A DNA stretch of 64,000 nucleotides from Alentia gelatinosa (GCA_950022655.1 OX465584.1:55410789-55474788), one strand, 5' to 3'; positions 42,506-53,062 are shown, counted from the stretch's first letter. The notes: generated by a model not told the origin, from the letters alone. Made by a program: numbers and translations.

Positions 42506-42687
42506 GCCGGGGACACACCAAGCGATCTCCGGCAGCGAACTCCGGAATCGCCAACATAAATTGAGTATATGTGAAATATCATATCATAGTTGTATCTCCC
42601 ACTGATAATTTAGCATATCAAAAGCAATAATCAGGTGAAATATGAATTCCGGAGATCGCTGCGTTTATCGCTTGGTGTGTCTCCGGC
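42506..42687. mobile_element. M-6 MITE
   Basis: GCCGGGGACACACCAAGCGA and CGCTTGGTGTGTCTCCGGC ends, 182 bp. The left 30 bp of flank and right 100 bp of flank match those of the 40758-41377 cluster. Confidence 0.88.
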
Positions 42688-42769
42688 ATAATCTGCATTT
42701 ATCTCCTTCTGGTAATCATCCACATGTATTATTATCCACCTAGTACCGAATAGCCATACAGACCTATAG

Positions 42770-42900
42770 GGCATACGTGTCACTACTGAGCCTACATGTC
42801 ACCATTGAGCCTACAGGTCACTATTTTGCCTACAGGTCACTACTGAGCCAACAGGTCACTGTTGAGCCTACGGGGCACTACTGACCCTACAGACCACACA
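42770..42900. repeat. Degenerate 38-bp array remnant
   Basis: 'tcactactgagcctaca' and 'tcaccattgagcctacag' occur at irregular spacing. Confidence 0.7.
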
Positions 42901-42949
42901 GCGGCCATTTTGTCTTTTCGTTAATAACTTATGATTGAAATGCTAAATG

Positions 42950-43045
42950 ATGAATACAACATTACCATGATATTGATCTGTATGGTCGTATTCCCCTCGT
43001 AGTTGACTATTAGTAATATCGAGTGAATGCGAGGATATTATGTAT
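42950..43045 (+). mobile_element. FB-A3 hairpin fragment
   Basis: 'tgaatacaacattaccatga', 'ggtcgtattcccctcgtagt' and 'agtaatatcgagtgaatgcg' represent one arm plus apex; the second arm is missing. Confidence 0.55.
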
Positions 43046-43084
43046 TTTCAAAATCATGATGATATTGTGTGTACCTGTGGCCCA

Positions 43085-43395
43085 CTCTGCTATCCACATG
43101 TCACCCTCTCTGCACGCTTCTCTTATCTCTCTCTTCCCTTTCCTCTTATTGTTCACCCCTCTCACCCTCTTATAGTCGCCTCTCTTCTATTCCTCCTATT
43201 CATCCCCTTCACTGTCTCCTATCTTTCCCTCTCCTCTCTTGTCCTGATCTCCTTCCGTCAGCTCTCATATCCTCTGTTCTCTCTAACCCTTCCTCTCCTC
43301 CTCTCTCCCCTCCCATGTCCTGGTATGCCCCCCTACACCCTTCTCTCTATTATAGGAGTGTGGCTTTACGCCCCCCCCCCTCCTCTCCCCTGGTA
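43085..43395. repeat. Polypyrimidine tract
   Basis: Nearly all C and T on this strand for about 300 bp, giving overlapping spurious open frames rich in Ser, Leu and Pro. Confidence 0.85.
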
Positions 43396-43585
43396 TTTTT
43401 CTCCATAGACGTAACATTGTAAACTTGTACTCAACGCCCATGGAGAATTGTAAGCCGAGCGAATATCACGAAGCATTCAAACGAGTTGGAGAATGTCCAA
43501 AAGGCACCAGGGGTGAGATAATAATTGACGATGGCCTCCACCAACATTAGACAATCAGTCAGTGATAGGGGTGAGATAAAGTCTG
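43388..43585 (+). mobile_element. FB-C element, rearranged
   Basis: 'cccctggtatttttctccat', 'aacgagttggagaatg' and two inverted ends 'aggggtgagataa' (about 43508 and 43565) in the wrong spacing, implying an internal deletion and a second end. Confidence 0.6.
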
Positions 43586-44265
43586 AACCGCACTATATCC
43601 ATAGTCACTGAAAACACACCATTCAGTTTGCTTTACTACATAACCTCCCCCTGCTCTGCCTCGTGAGATTACTCCACAACCAAAACTCTTGCCATATTTT
43701 CACAGCCTCTGGATCTTAAGCAGTTCCTTCTTTGGGTGCGCTGCGCTTAATTCCTCGATAAGTGGCTGTTCAATCTACCTCCCCGGCTGTTCTCCTTACC
43801 TCCCCGTCATTGTTGCACGGCCGTGCACGTTCGCTTACAACTGGCGGGGTGTTGGGCGTTGGGTGCTGGGGATATGTGTGTTAGGGGAGGGTGGGTGGGT
43901 GGGAGGGAGGGAGGGTGGGAGGGCGGGGGTGGGTGGGGATTGATCGGGGGTCTCGTTATGCACGAGTCCAGACGTCTAGACAACGAACTCGGTGGACGTT
44001 TAGACGGTTCTCCCGGGTGATCAATCATTGAAGACGGCGGCGGCGGGATCCACGGTCCGTTCTGAATTAAGATGCCGGCTGGCACACGAGCTGGCCCGGG
44101 AGGGGGTCGGCATAGGGTTTACCCCGGGGTAGATGGGCCACAAGCCACATCTCCAGTCTGTGTAAACGGTTGGTTCCACTGGACCGACGGTAGCCGATTT
44201 CGTAGCCAGACAATCGCCGATCATTATCGGATGCCCTAGAATTTCTCAAATCTTTGAAAATGGTC
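43586..44265. other. Unassigned, GC-rich at 43830-44220
   Basis: GGGTGGGTGGGAGGGAGGG runs (43886-43940) then CpG-rich unique sequence with the pair 'attgatcgggg'/'cccgggtgatcaat' (43948-44027). Candidate regulatory DNA, not demonstrated. Confidence 0.35.
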
Positions 44266-45424
44266 ATTTATTAAACTATTATTGTCATAATTAAATAAAT
44301 TACAATAGGTGAGCTTCCTCTTAAGGGCCTAGGAACAATTGATCGGGTGAGAAATCGGCCTGGTGGAGCACCCCCTTAAGGGAGGAAGGCAGAGTCTGTT
44401 ATAGACATGGTGCTCATGGGGGATGGCATCATATTCCTAGAGCCTATCAGGACTTAGGGTTATGCTCGATTCCCACTGGGGGATTTTGGGACATGTGTTG
44501 GGCTTGTTGAACTACCCGAAGCCTGAAACTATAAACATATGACTATGTAGTGTTGCATGCACTTAGCAAATATCGCTATAGTACCGAGGATTTTCGTGGC
44601 TACGGTTTTCTAACCCCACAGTCAACGGGAATGTCGATATTGTTTCCCATATATCCTACTAAAATCATGAAACTACATAACTTATTTCTCCTCGAAATTA
44701 GCATTTATTGAAAATTCCCCAAATTTGCCAGGAGGCATCTTCAGGATTCACCAGGGTAATTCCTCCAGGCACTCTCAAAACTGAAAGGGTTAAGGACGGA
44801 GGAGTGAGTTGTTGTTTCCAGCTAAGCATGAGCTCTGAAATTTTATGATGTGGAGAAGTGCGGGTGTGTGTTGTAAGGCATCTCCGGAAAGGTGAGGGAG
44901 AACATGTCTAGCAGTGACGGCAACCAAGTGCCCCAGGTAGAGGTACGGCTAGTGTATCAAATCTTGATCATATCAGAGATTATCTTTCTTCTTTTTTTTG
45001 TGAATTTTGCCTCGTCACTTAAATCTCATATTAGAAATAAAGAGTGAAGATACATCGGACAATTCACCATGAAATCAAAACCCATGTCAGGTCTATTTCC
45101 TGGAATCTTAATGTGATAAGCTCAAGGTGTTGTATAAAAACGTATCTAAAGTGAACATTTGGGGTTACCACGCTTGTTTAAGATTTATAAGCCACCATCC
45201 TTGTTTTATGAGAAACTGAAGAAAACCATGTTTTTCAGTACATTTCCTGTATAAATAAAGCAAATGAAAACGGGCTTATTTCACCTATTGGCAAAATGTT
45301 ATACTTTACTCATTTGCCAATATATAACAGCAAAACGGATTGGACTGGTAATTGGCAGGTGGCGCCACTGTGAATTGTAGGATATGCCTTTAAGCATACA
45401 GTGTTGATGAACGAGGCCTATCTT
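44266..45424. other. Unassigned; possible PB-type end at about 44796
   Basis: 'ctgaaagggttaa' at 44784-44796 is a piggyBac-like right end, but its left partner was not found. Nothing else recognised. Confidence 0.35.
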
Positions 45425-45473
45425 GAGAGAACCTCAGGGTCCCCTGGGACGTTAAACCACAAACAAACAAACA
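45425..45473 (+). mobile_element. LINE 3' tail only
   Basis: 'cctcagggtcccctgggacg' then TTAAACCACAAACAAACAAA; identical layout to the end of 19955-20262, truncated to about 50 bp. Confidence 0.75.
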
Positions 45474-45764
45474 AGCCTGCCCAAATAAATGAATACCACA
45501 AGGCCGGCCGGTGTGAAATTTTAACCCTTTCAGCGACCGGAAAGACAATGTAGTGTAGAATGTGTACAAGGTGGTAATTTTCACCTGCTGTGTGTCATTT
45601 GGGAACATTGATAGTGATCCCACTGATCATTCCATTTAAACTTAATCTACTCCAATTTCAACACGGAAATGAAAGTCATTATTATAACCCATGTCCATCC
45701 AGGCAACCTGGTGATTCCCGAGGATGAAACCGCTGTTGTTGTCACACCCATAGCATGGAAACAC
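45474..45764. other. Unassigned
   Basis: TTAACCCTTTCAGCGACC at 45521 resembles a piggyBac-like left end without a partner. Confidence 0.35.
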
Positions 45765-46367
45765 TAGTCCGAGAGGCTCTGACTGTGAAGCGGTGCAGAC
45801 AGTCAGAGAGCAGTCCCATAGAGGCCTCGGCTAACTGGTCGACCAAAAATGTACATCTCAGCTCAGCAGCCGTTTTCCTTATAAATATAGGTTGAATCTT
45901 TCTGATTTTGTGATAGATAGTTAGTTTCCTGAGGCAAAATGCAGTAAAATGACAGTAATTTCCTACCTTTGCATTAGTTCTAAGTAATAGAACAGCCAGT
46001 GTTTGTAAAATCCTGTCAATGCATTCTGCAGGCGCCAAAAATAACAAAAAACTGGTTTCAAAAGTGCAGGAAATCCTTCAAAGGGGATTGCCAGGAACCA
46101 GCTTATCAAATATGGCCGACATGAGTTGGAACTGTTGAAATGTGGTTAAATGAGTTGTACAAAAAGGCTCCCGAAAGTAACACAAAGGAACAAAACAGGA
46201 GTTTTATCATCAAAAAGAAATTATTATACATTTCTGAAGGTAAGGGAGCATAAATATGCACTTACGTTGACAGTATTACAGAGAACCAAGGACCTGATAT
46301 TTTGTACTATGGGAATAAGCGGTTGTGCTCTCTGACTGTCCGCTAGGCAGTCAAGTCTCTCGGACTA
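45765..46367. mobile_element. MITE with about 45-bp inverted ends
   Basis: Left TAGTCCGAGAGGCTCTGACT with AGACAGTCAGAGAGCAG; right CTCTCTGACTGTCCGCTAGG with CAAGTCTCTCGGACTAG. About 600 bp, no transposase frame. Only one copy in the window. Confidence 0.78.
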
Positions 46368-47042
46368 GAAAACACCAAACAACCCCGCTTTTAAACTCTT
46401 GAAACATGTTGCCAACAACCAACACCATGTGAATTACCTTGATAACGCCGCTGTTACTATGGTCGTCACATAACAAATGGAATTATAATGTCAACCGATT
46501 GCTGCAATGAGCTCATTCAAGCAGGAGCTGCCTCCCTGATAACACCTAGCCACATCGACACTATATTGGAAGGCAATCTAACTTTAGCAATACATACTGT
46601 ACTGTGAATAGGATCAACCAACCTTCCCAGTTTATGGTCACGTAACTATGATCACGTAAATCTCCATGAACTTGACAGTAGAATCACAAGATATTACATG
46701 TCTATCGCCAATACCAACTAAGTGCTACGAAATGAGGTAGCTATAGGGAGCTGATTGAAACCAGTGTCTCATACATTGACAGCCTTCCCTCTTTGTTCAT
46801 TGCTGTAAAATGAATTATTAAAACTAAGTACTTAAACTATTGATATCAATAAAGAATTAAGAATACGAGGCACATACACTTCTTAACACAGCTGGGGAAA
46901 AAAATTGATATCAATTTAGAAAGTTGTGAAAAAAAACCCAAAAAGACCACCGGGCCTGGGAACCTACAAAACCATTATTTTCCCTAAAATGTGACAATGC
47001 CAAATGCCTTGATACAGCCACACATTAAGATGTCTTGAGAGT
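46368..47042. other. Unassigned
   Basis: No structure recognised. Confidence 0.35.
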
Positions 47043-47150
47043 CCTGATTCATAAAATACCTATAATCTATGTTATTATATATAACCTATATTATCATATA
47101 ACCTTTATTATTATATAACCTATATTATTATATAACCTATAATATCATAT
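47043..47150. repeat. AT-rich short tandem repeat
   Basis: 'tattattatataaccta' recurs with about 20-bp spacing, five times. Confidence 0.8.
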
Positions 47151-47455
47151 ATACCTGTGCACGAATGTCTCACGCTTACTGGCCAGTTGTCTGGATCCCA
47201 GACAGCAAACTGTGCAGAACTAATAGTTTGTACACTTCGTACCATGTGACTTATTTTTAAGTGGCGTTTATAATATCCGGGTATATAATGATAGGGAGAT
47301 AAAGGTAGTGTCTCTGAATTATACCTGTTCCTTGTTTGTTTTTGGTCGGTATTATTTTACCTCGTTCTGCAAACTCGGTGAATATTTTCGACCAAAACAA
47401 CTGGGAACAGATTTCATTCAGGCACACTAACCACGTCTCCATATACTACTTACTA
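47140..47455 (+). mobile_element. FB-G element
   Basis: TATCATATATACCTGTGCAC at the left, inverted CGGGTATATAATGATAGGGA (about 47278), then a hairpin (CTGTTCCTTGTTTGTTTTTG ... CAAAACAACTGGGAACAG) with apex ACCTCGTTCTGCAAACTCGG. Confidence 0.8.
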
Positions 47456-47804
47456 CGACATCGATGCGATCTGTCCCGCTAACGCCGGCTACACCGGCCA
47501 TAGCCAGTCGTAATCACCTACAGCACGGTTTACACACCTTCACTTTTGAGTTGATTTTCAAGTTTCATTGCGGGAATCCCATGTACTCAAACCTTTCCAA
47601 CATATTTAGAAACTTTATATATAATTAAGGCAGGTTTTATCAATAAAGCAACCATTTATACCCAGATATTCTAGAAATGTTCATATGTCACCTTAAAAAT
47701 ATATAAATTCACATAGACTGGGTTGTTGGGCCCCAGTAGAGATCTCCTCTGTTCAACCGAAGCTCTTAGGTAATAGGTTGAGAATATGCACATCACAGCA
47801 GCCA
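47456..47804. other. Unassigned
   Basis: No structure recognised. Confidence 0.35.
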
Positions 47805-47955
47805 CTTCTCTCCTTCACCCCCAGCAGTGGCAGATTTACTGCTATATCAAAGGCCAATCCTTCTCATACCATGTCTATGTGGTGTGGGAAGTAAAAGAAC
47901 TCTCACTTCGGTAAATGGTTAACTGGACATTAAATCAAACCAACCAACCAACAAA
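47805..47955 (+). mobile_element. SINE, 5'-truncated and internally deleted
   Basis: 'cccccagcagtggcagattt', 'gctatatcaaaggccaatcc', 'agaactctcacttcggtaaa', jumping to 'tggttaactggacattaaat' with CAACC repeats. Confidence 0.85.
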
Positions 47956-48071
47956 AAATCTCAGCAAGTCCACTCTTTGCACTGAATATTTTTAGCCATG
48001 TAATTTGCTAGAAAAACCTAGGTTGACTGTTACCTACAACGGTCGATCTCTAGTTTCCTGTCCATATACTG

Positions 48072-48347
48072 CAGGGATGCCAGTTTTCGATGTTTCCATT
48101 GAAACTCATGTATTCACTTTTAGAATATAGAATTAATTTTCTTTGCCTAAATTTACATACCAACTGTTAGATAATCCAATTCAGCCACAGTCCACCTTCC
48201 CAAACGAACCTATCCACTTACCCATAAATAAACTTGAGTTTCCCTTAACCTCTTGCGTACCCACTGTAATGTGTATGTAATGTATAAACCCTGTATTGTA
48301 ATGAAAAATATTTCAATGTTTTTTTCTGTCCCCAACTGGCATCCCTG
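48072..48347 (+). mobile_element. M-H MITE, best preserved
   Basis: CAGGGATGCCAGTTTTCGAT and CCCAACTGGCATCCCTG ends, 276 bp. TATACT lies just outside both ends (with one extra base on the left). Confidence 0.85.
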
Positions 48348-49880
48348 TATACTAGGGGAGCTTTCAACTTTTTGCCACACTGGCCACCAGAGCTACACTA
48401 GCTCTAGTTGGGTTAAATCCCTAGCTGTAAGTGTATGTCACTCTCCCAGCGCAAATCTTTCATACCACTCATACCTCTTAGTAAGTATTTTAGCTTCCAA
48501 AACCTTCATGGAACAAAATTACTTGGTCTGAGAGTGATAATTCATGGATAAGGCCAGGACTCAATCATACCAACCTCTTAATTGGAACAGAGTGGATACA
48601 GAGGTGGCGGCCCAGCTATCTTTTTGCCCAGCACAAACTGTAAGCCCGGTAGAGTAATAAATGTCCTATCCGAACCGAGGTTTAATCGACCTTTTTTATC
48701 CCCTTTTCCTTGTATCTGTAGTTACTACACAAACCCTACTCCCATGTAGAGATTAGGCACGTCTCTATAGTATGACCCCAACCCCACCCTTCTATTTTTT
48801 TCCCTGCACAATAAAAAGAATGTGTATCCTTAACAAGAGACTCTGTATCCTTAACGAGATACGTTCAAAAGACCTTCCCACAGACAAAATGTCGAATGCT
48901 CGTCTTTTTTGTCATCCTGCGATACATTGTTAAAACATGGGTTTTCCAACCACACCCATTGTTTTTTTTTCATGACTACCCAATTTTTCTCTCGCCGTCG
49001 GGCTTTGTCACGACCCTCAACGAAAGGAGAAGAGACACGCAAAAAGTGGGATGATTATCGATGGATAAACATCGGTCTTCAGGGCTCTGTCCTCGGCTCT
49101 GGGAGTTTTGTCAGCTTCATCGAGCTCAGATCTGAATGGGACGTGTTTGTATTAACCTCGTGGGACCTGCAATTTGAAATAATAATGGTGCGTCATCTTA
49201 TACCCAGCCCCACCTTAAAGAAAGCCGCTGAGAAATTCACGAAGGAACTAATTCCTTCCTCATCAGTCGGGAGCTTTATTTCTTAATTCTAATAATTGCA
49301 CTTGGGAGTGTTTTATAGGGAAAACATTGATATCGTCCTAACAAGTTTCTAATGGACACTAAATAAATATCAACAATATTAAATACACTTTTTCAAAATA
49401 TCAAATAAATGTGCAAACGTTTGAGCTGCTGCTCAAAATGATTATTCAAGGAATTGATATCATACCATATATCTTGATGTCTTGAGATACATATTATAGG
49501 GATGACAGATTTAGAATTATATTGAATTTTATGTTTCTGTGACTGATATGCGACAAAACACCTGTAGAATCGTGCCTGAAGAAGGTGAAATGCAAATCTA
49601 AAGACGAATGCGTTTTAAACTTGTAAACTAGATGTTAATGTTACTTCGCATGAAGTCTGTTTTAAATGTACATCTATATGCTTGTTATGATAAGCATATA
49701 ACAAAATATTTCTATTCCAGTAAGTATACTTACATATATATGTACTAAGAAACAAATATATGAGTGCTAGGTCTGTATCCCTGTTTGCTATCGAGATTAG
49801 AGCATACAAAAAATATTTCAAAGCTCTCCAAACGAGATGGATAATTGTGACTCAGGCGAAACACAAATATTTTTTTCTGA
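48348..49880. other. Unassigned intronic DNA
   Basis: The longest stretch without a recognised element near the exon. A 125-codon open frame (48909-49286) has no domain I recognise and no clear splice sites. Confidence 0.35.
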
Positions 49881-49882
49881 TT

Positions 49883-50009
49883 TTATCTTAGCCTGCAAAT
49901 ATCAATCTGTTTATCGCTCATTGAGTATGAGTTACCTTACTCGCAAGCCTGATGAGTATGACTTCCTAATGTTAAACCTAAGGACATTTATACCAGGCTA
50001 GGATAAAAT
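49883..50009 (-). mobile_element. Short FB-C/FB-T type element without hairpin
   Basis: TTTTATCTTAGCCTGCAAAT and inverted ACCAGGCTAGGATAAAAT ends; inside, TCCTAATGTTAAACCTAAGG is the reverse of the CC-TAGGCTTAACATTGGGA body word. It sits about 150 bp before the receptor exon. Confidence 0.65.
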
Positions 50010-50159
50010 GCAGATGGTCACAGGTTTGTTGAAGGGAAAATCTAGAAAATAGCTTGTGTTGCTGAATTGACACCAATCGCCATTACTCATTCAGGTGTGA
50101 CTGTGCCTACCAGGGAGTATTTTGTCAGTAAATAATGGTTTTGCTTTTCTTTGTTACAG

Positions 50160-50278
50160 ATACCAATGTCCAGATGGCCGACTCGAACAGTCCGAAGCAG
50201 ACGTTTGTGCCGTGTAAGGTGTGCGGCGACAAGGCCTCGGGATACCATTATGGGGTCACGTCCTGTGAGGGCTGCAAG
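50160..50278 (+). CDS. E78: Nuclear receptor exon: first zinc finger of the DNA-binding domain, E78 (NR1E) type
   Basis: The exon follows TTTTCTTTGTTACAG and ends AAG|GTACGT. Translation in the open frame contains [20 protein letters not shown] followed by GCK: four Cys with C-x2-C-x13-C-x2-C spacing (CKVC ... CEGC), i.e. the first zinc module and the start of the P-box (EGCK) of a nuclear receptor, which binds hormone response elements in the nucleus. The exon ends at phase 0 right after CEGCK, a common intron site in receptor genes (next exon should start GFFRR). Preceding residues [12 protein letters not shown] are A/B-region sequence. From family knowledge '[20 protein letters not shown]' fits E78 (Eip78C) best; E75, Rev-erb and PPAR usually have FHYGVH. 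Nuclear receptor identity is secure, the E78 assignment fairly so. Partial: second finger and ligand-binding domain lie outside. Upstream intron phase 1; frame fits the 1245-1310 exon. Confidence 0.9.
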
Positions 50279-50294
50279 GTACGTCCTAAATTAA

Positions 50295-50667
50295 CCCTTT
50301 CAGGGCGGATAATGCCTTGAAGCATTCCCCAGCATAGACCGGATAATGTCTTGAAGCATTCCCCTGCGGAGACCGGATGATGCCTTGAGGCATTATTTAT
50401 GAAATTTAGTAATATTCACCATTTCATTGTTTTATGAAGAAATAATTGATCAATATATCTGAAACTTTCAGAGAATATACCTATGATATAGTATCTGATA
50501 TTATTTGGTAAAACAAATAATATAAATAAGAATGATGTGTCATATCACGTTTTCAAATAATGGAATATTGGTTTAGACAAAATTTGACCCGTCCCCTGGA
50601 GTTATGCCAATCCAAAGTACCCGCCCCGACCAACAGGGCCCTGCCACAGACCCCCGTCTTTAAAGGG
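50295..50667. mobile_element. piggyBac-like MITE 16 bp after the splice donor
   Basis: TTAA at 50291-50294 and 50668-50671; ends CCCTTTCAGGGCGGATAATG and CCCCGTCTTTAAAGGG. Three GATAATGCCTTGAAGCATTCC type palindromes follow the left end. 373 bp. The left TTAA lies 12 bp after the GT of the donor. Confidence 0.88.
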
Positions 50668-50671
50668 TTAA

Positions 50672-50967
50672 ATAAAGTGAAACTCTTTATATTATCCCGA
50701 TATGGAGAGGTTTGAAACACTGGGAGAAACTGCCACCTATCACCCAGCGACTGGAGCATTTAGAACATTTCAAGAACATGATATAATTATCACCCCTCAT
50801 CATTCATCCTCATAAAACACATCCATTCCCTAGTTTAGTTATCCTAACCCTTAGGTACCGATTGTATCACTGTTTTGTATCTATATCTATTTTTACTTGG
50901 AATTGGCATATTGCCCAGAAGAACTCTGTAAGGAGAAAGGACAATAAAAGAACTAAAACAAAAAAAT
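50672..50967. other. Unassigned
   Basis: No structure recognised. Confidence 0.35.
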
Positions 50968-51300
50968 CCACCTAATACAAAGTGTCCATATAAAACACAT
51001 AGGGAGTTTGTATGGACATACCTGTCGCATACGGATATGTTGTTTGCTCCGGGTGGCGCATACGGAAAAATAGTGAGTACGAAAAAGTAGTTCATAACCA
51101 AAACGAACTGATATGGCCTTGTCCAGAAAAGGTGGATGATGAATACAATATAGACTGGTTTCAGATAAAAGCAGTTGTATGCTCCTCGGAGTAGACTCTG
51201 CGCAATATCCTCGCATATGCTCGGATATTACTACGCGTCAACTTCTCGGAGCATACGGCCGCTTGTATCTGGAACCAGTCAATATTGTGCATATATTATC
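50968..51300 (-). mobile_element. FB-A2 element
   Basis: 'tccacctaatacaaagtgtc' start, 'gtatggacatacctgtcgca', 'aaggtggatgatgaatacaa', then a hairpin (AGACTGGTTTCAGATAAAAG ... GCTTGTATCTGGAACCAGTC) with apical 'ctcgcatatgctcggatatt'. Confidence 0.9.
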
Positions 51301-51515
51301 CACCTAATACAAAGTGTCCATAGAAAACACATAGGGAGTGTGTATTACCATACCCGGTGAATGCAGATATGTTACCTAAAGTGAAACTAGCGTAAATTCC
51401 CTTGTATACACACAATATTGGCTGGTTTCAGATACAAGCAGTTGTATGCTCCGAGGAGTAATTTTTTTTCTGAAACCAGTCTATATTGTATTTATTAACC
51501 ACCTTTTCTGGACTT
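51294..51515. mobile_element. Second FB-A2 element, collapsed, sharing an end with the first
   Basis: TTATCCACCTAATACAAAGT at 51296 again, shortened body, then 'ttggctggtttcagatacaa' and 'tttctgaaaccagtctatat' with almost no hairpin apex, followed by 'gtatttattaaccacctttt'. Confidence 0.75.
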
Positions 51516-51617
51516 TCCTTACTTTGGATTTCCACATATATTTTACATATTGTCAACCCAGGCAGAGTCAAACAGAGACGATTCCGCTGATAGGACATAT
51601 ATCAAAACAGGATGGGG

Positions 51618-51845
51618 CATTAGCTCAGTGGTTAAAACATTACGGCCACTTTGCAGCCACTTTTCTCTTTCACCCCCTGCAGTGGTAGATTTACAGCTTT
51701 ATCAAAGGCCAGCCGTTCCCATACAATATCTATGTGGTGTGGGAAGTAAAAGAACTCTCACCTCGGTAAATGTGTAGGGGTGAGATCTAAATTCATCTCA
51801 CAGATTCAAACACCAACCCTGTGGTATAAAGCCAAGAGAGAATAA
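51618..51845 (+). mobile_element. SINE, tail missing
   Basis: A box 'attagctcagtggttaaaac', 'ccccctgcagtggtagattt', 'aaaagaactctcacctcggt', 'caccaaccctgtggtataaa'. The B box region is replaced by 'ccactttgcagccac'. No GACGTTAAAT tail. Confidence 0.85.
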
Positions 51846-52488
51846 TTTAGGCCTGATTCAGACCAATAAACAGTGGTTGGTACCTCACGACACACCCTAG
51901 CCCCATTCCCTGGCTAATGACGATGTATTTTTCATGTTTTCTCAGTGTTTCTGAGGCAGTTAAGTCCACATTAAAAAATGTTTCCTCTGCTTTTTCATGA
52001 CCCCAACTAATACCCCTTGACATGAGGTTAACAGCCGTTAGTTCATATCTTTGATCAAACCTCTGCATTTATCAATGCTGTGATCCTTTTCTGGGATTTG
52101 TGTTTTACTCAAATCGATATCACAGTCTGTGCTGCGAAAAGAAATGAGTTCACATCGGATCTGTGTTTTTTTAAACCATTGAAAGCTTATCGCTTCATGT
52201 TCGCGTGTGAGCCCGTGAGAATTTTCTCCTTTTTTCAGAGATTTTTTTGCCATTGCCGTCTCCTGGGAAATTGGTTTTATGATCACGTATTGGCTTTCAC
52301 CTGATTCAGCATTTTCTGTGAGAAGGGGAGATAGTTGTCATGTGACAGCTGTTGTGACGTCAAAAGTCAGACGATCAGCTGATTTAATGAGTGGGCATTC
52401 AGAATACTACAAGCAAATGGTCTGTTCATACTCGCTCTAGGGACTACTTTCTTCGTAGCCATAGTGCAACTGGGAGATAATACCGTGG
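51846..52488. other. Unassigned; M-H remnant at about 51890-52020
   Basis: 'gttttctcagtgtttctgag' and 'catgaccccaactaatacc' are M-H right-half words. The rest is unrecognised. Confidence 0.4.
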
Positions 52489-52684
52489 TATGTTCATTAT
52501 TGTTGAATGAGCGTCGAATTATAGATAGATAACCATTAAAAAGTTTGGGTTATTTCCAGTCTATGTGTCATTTTCTAGTACCAACGTACACCCAGTCAAC
52601 GTTCTATTTCTACAACAGGCTTTGGAAGCAGATAGATGGTTGGTAGGACTGGCCGATAGTTTTGGAACGTAACAGGATCCATAT
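52489..52684 (+). repeat. Dispersed repeat R3, copy 1
   Basis: 'tatgttcattattgttgaat', 'aaaaagtttgggttat', 'cagtctatgtgtcattt', 'cacccagtcaacgttc' align with 61630-61900 and 63677-63960. Confidence 0.7.
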
Positions 52685-53062
52685 TCTTTATCCATCGTAT
52701 ACAAAGACCACATTCAAAATGTAAGGGGACTCAGTAAACCACAACCCATTATATAAAGCCTGTCAGATACCATAACTGTGGTATACGGACTCAAGTCTGT
52801 GGTATACGGGAATATAGTCCCTTTGTGCTATAGAGCAAATAAATAGTCCATAATGTTATGTTCTTTAATATGGCAATTCTTGGATTGAATATATGCAAAA
52901 AGCTTGATATTAAATACAACAAACAATGGTTTTGTGGAGAGGCAGCTCTGTAAACCACTTGAGGTTCACGACGTAATACACGAGCGCTAGCGAGTGTATT
53001 ACGACGTCAACCTCTCGTCGTTTACAGACGCCTGTCCATAAAACCATCGTTATTGTCTATGT
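52685..53062 (-). mobile_element. FB-A1 element
   Basis: 'atccatcgtatacaaagacc', 'ggggactcagtaaaccacaa', body, then a hairpin (ATGGTTTTGTGGAGAGGCAG ... CCTGTCCATAAAACCAT) with apex TAATACACGAGCGCTAGCGA. Confidence 0.9.

Larger units (their letters stand above)
1311..50159 (+). other. Putative intron of 48,849 bp between the two exons
   Basis: Begins GTAAGT at 1311 and ends TTTCTTTGTTACAG at 50159. It interrupts after the first base of a codon (phase 1). Nearly everything recognisable inside is transposon-derived. The span is inferred from the pairing of the two exons; further exons could be hidden within it. Confidence 0.45.

Noticed and set aside
43040..43422. Overlapping open frames of 117-122 codons
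   Set aside because: They lie in a polypyrimidine tract and encode only low-complexity Ser/Leu/Pro sequence in two frames at once.
44784..45535. A further piggyBac-like MITE between AAAGGGTTAA (44796) and TTAACCCTTT (45521)
   Set aside because: The two ends point away from each other, so they cannot bound one element; each lacks a partner.
48909..49286. 125-codon open frame upstream of the receptor exon
   Set aside because: No recognisable domain, no convincing splice sites, and no repeat copy to support a transposon protein; left as unassigned.
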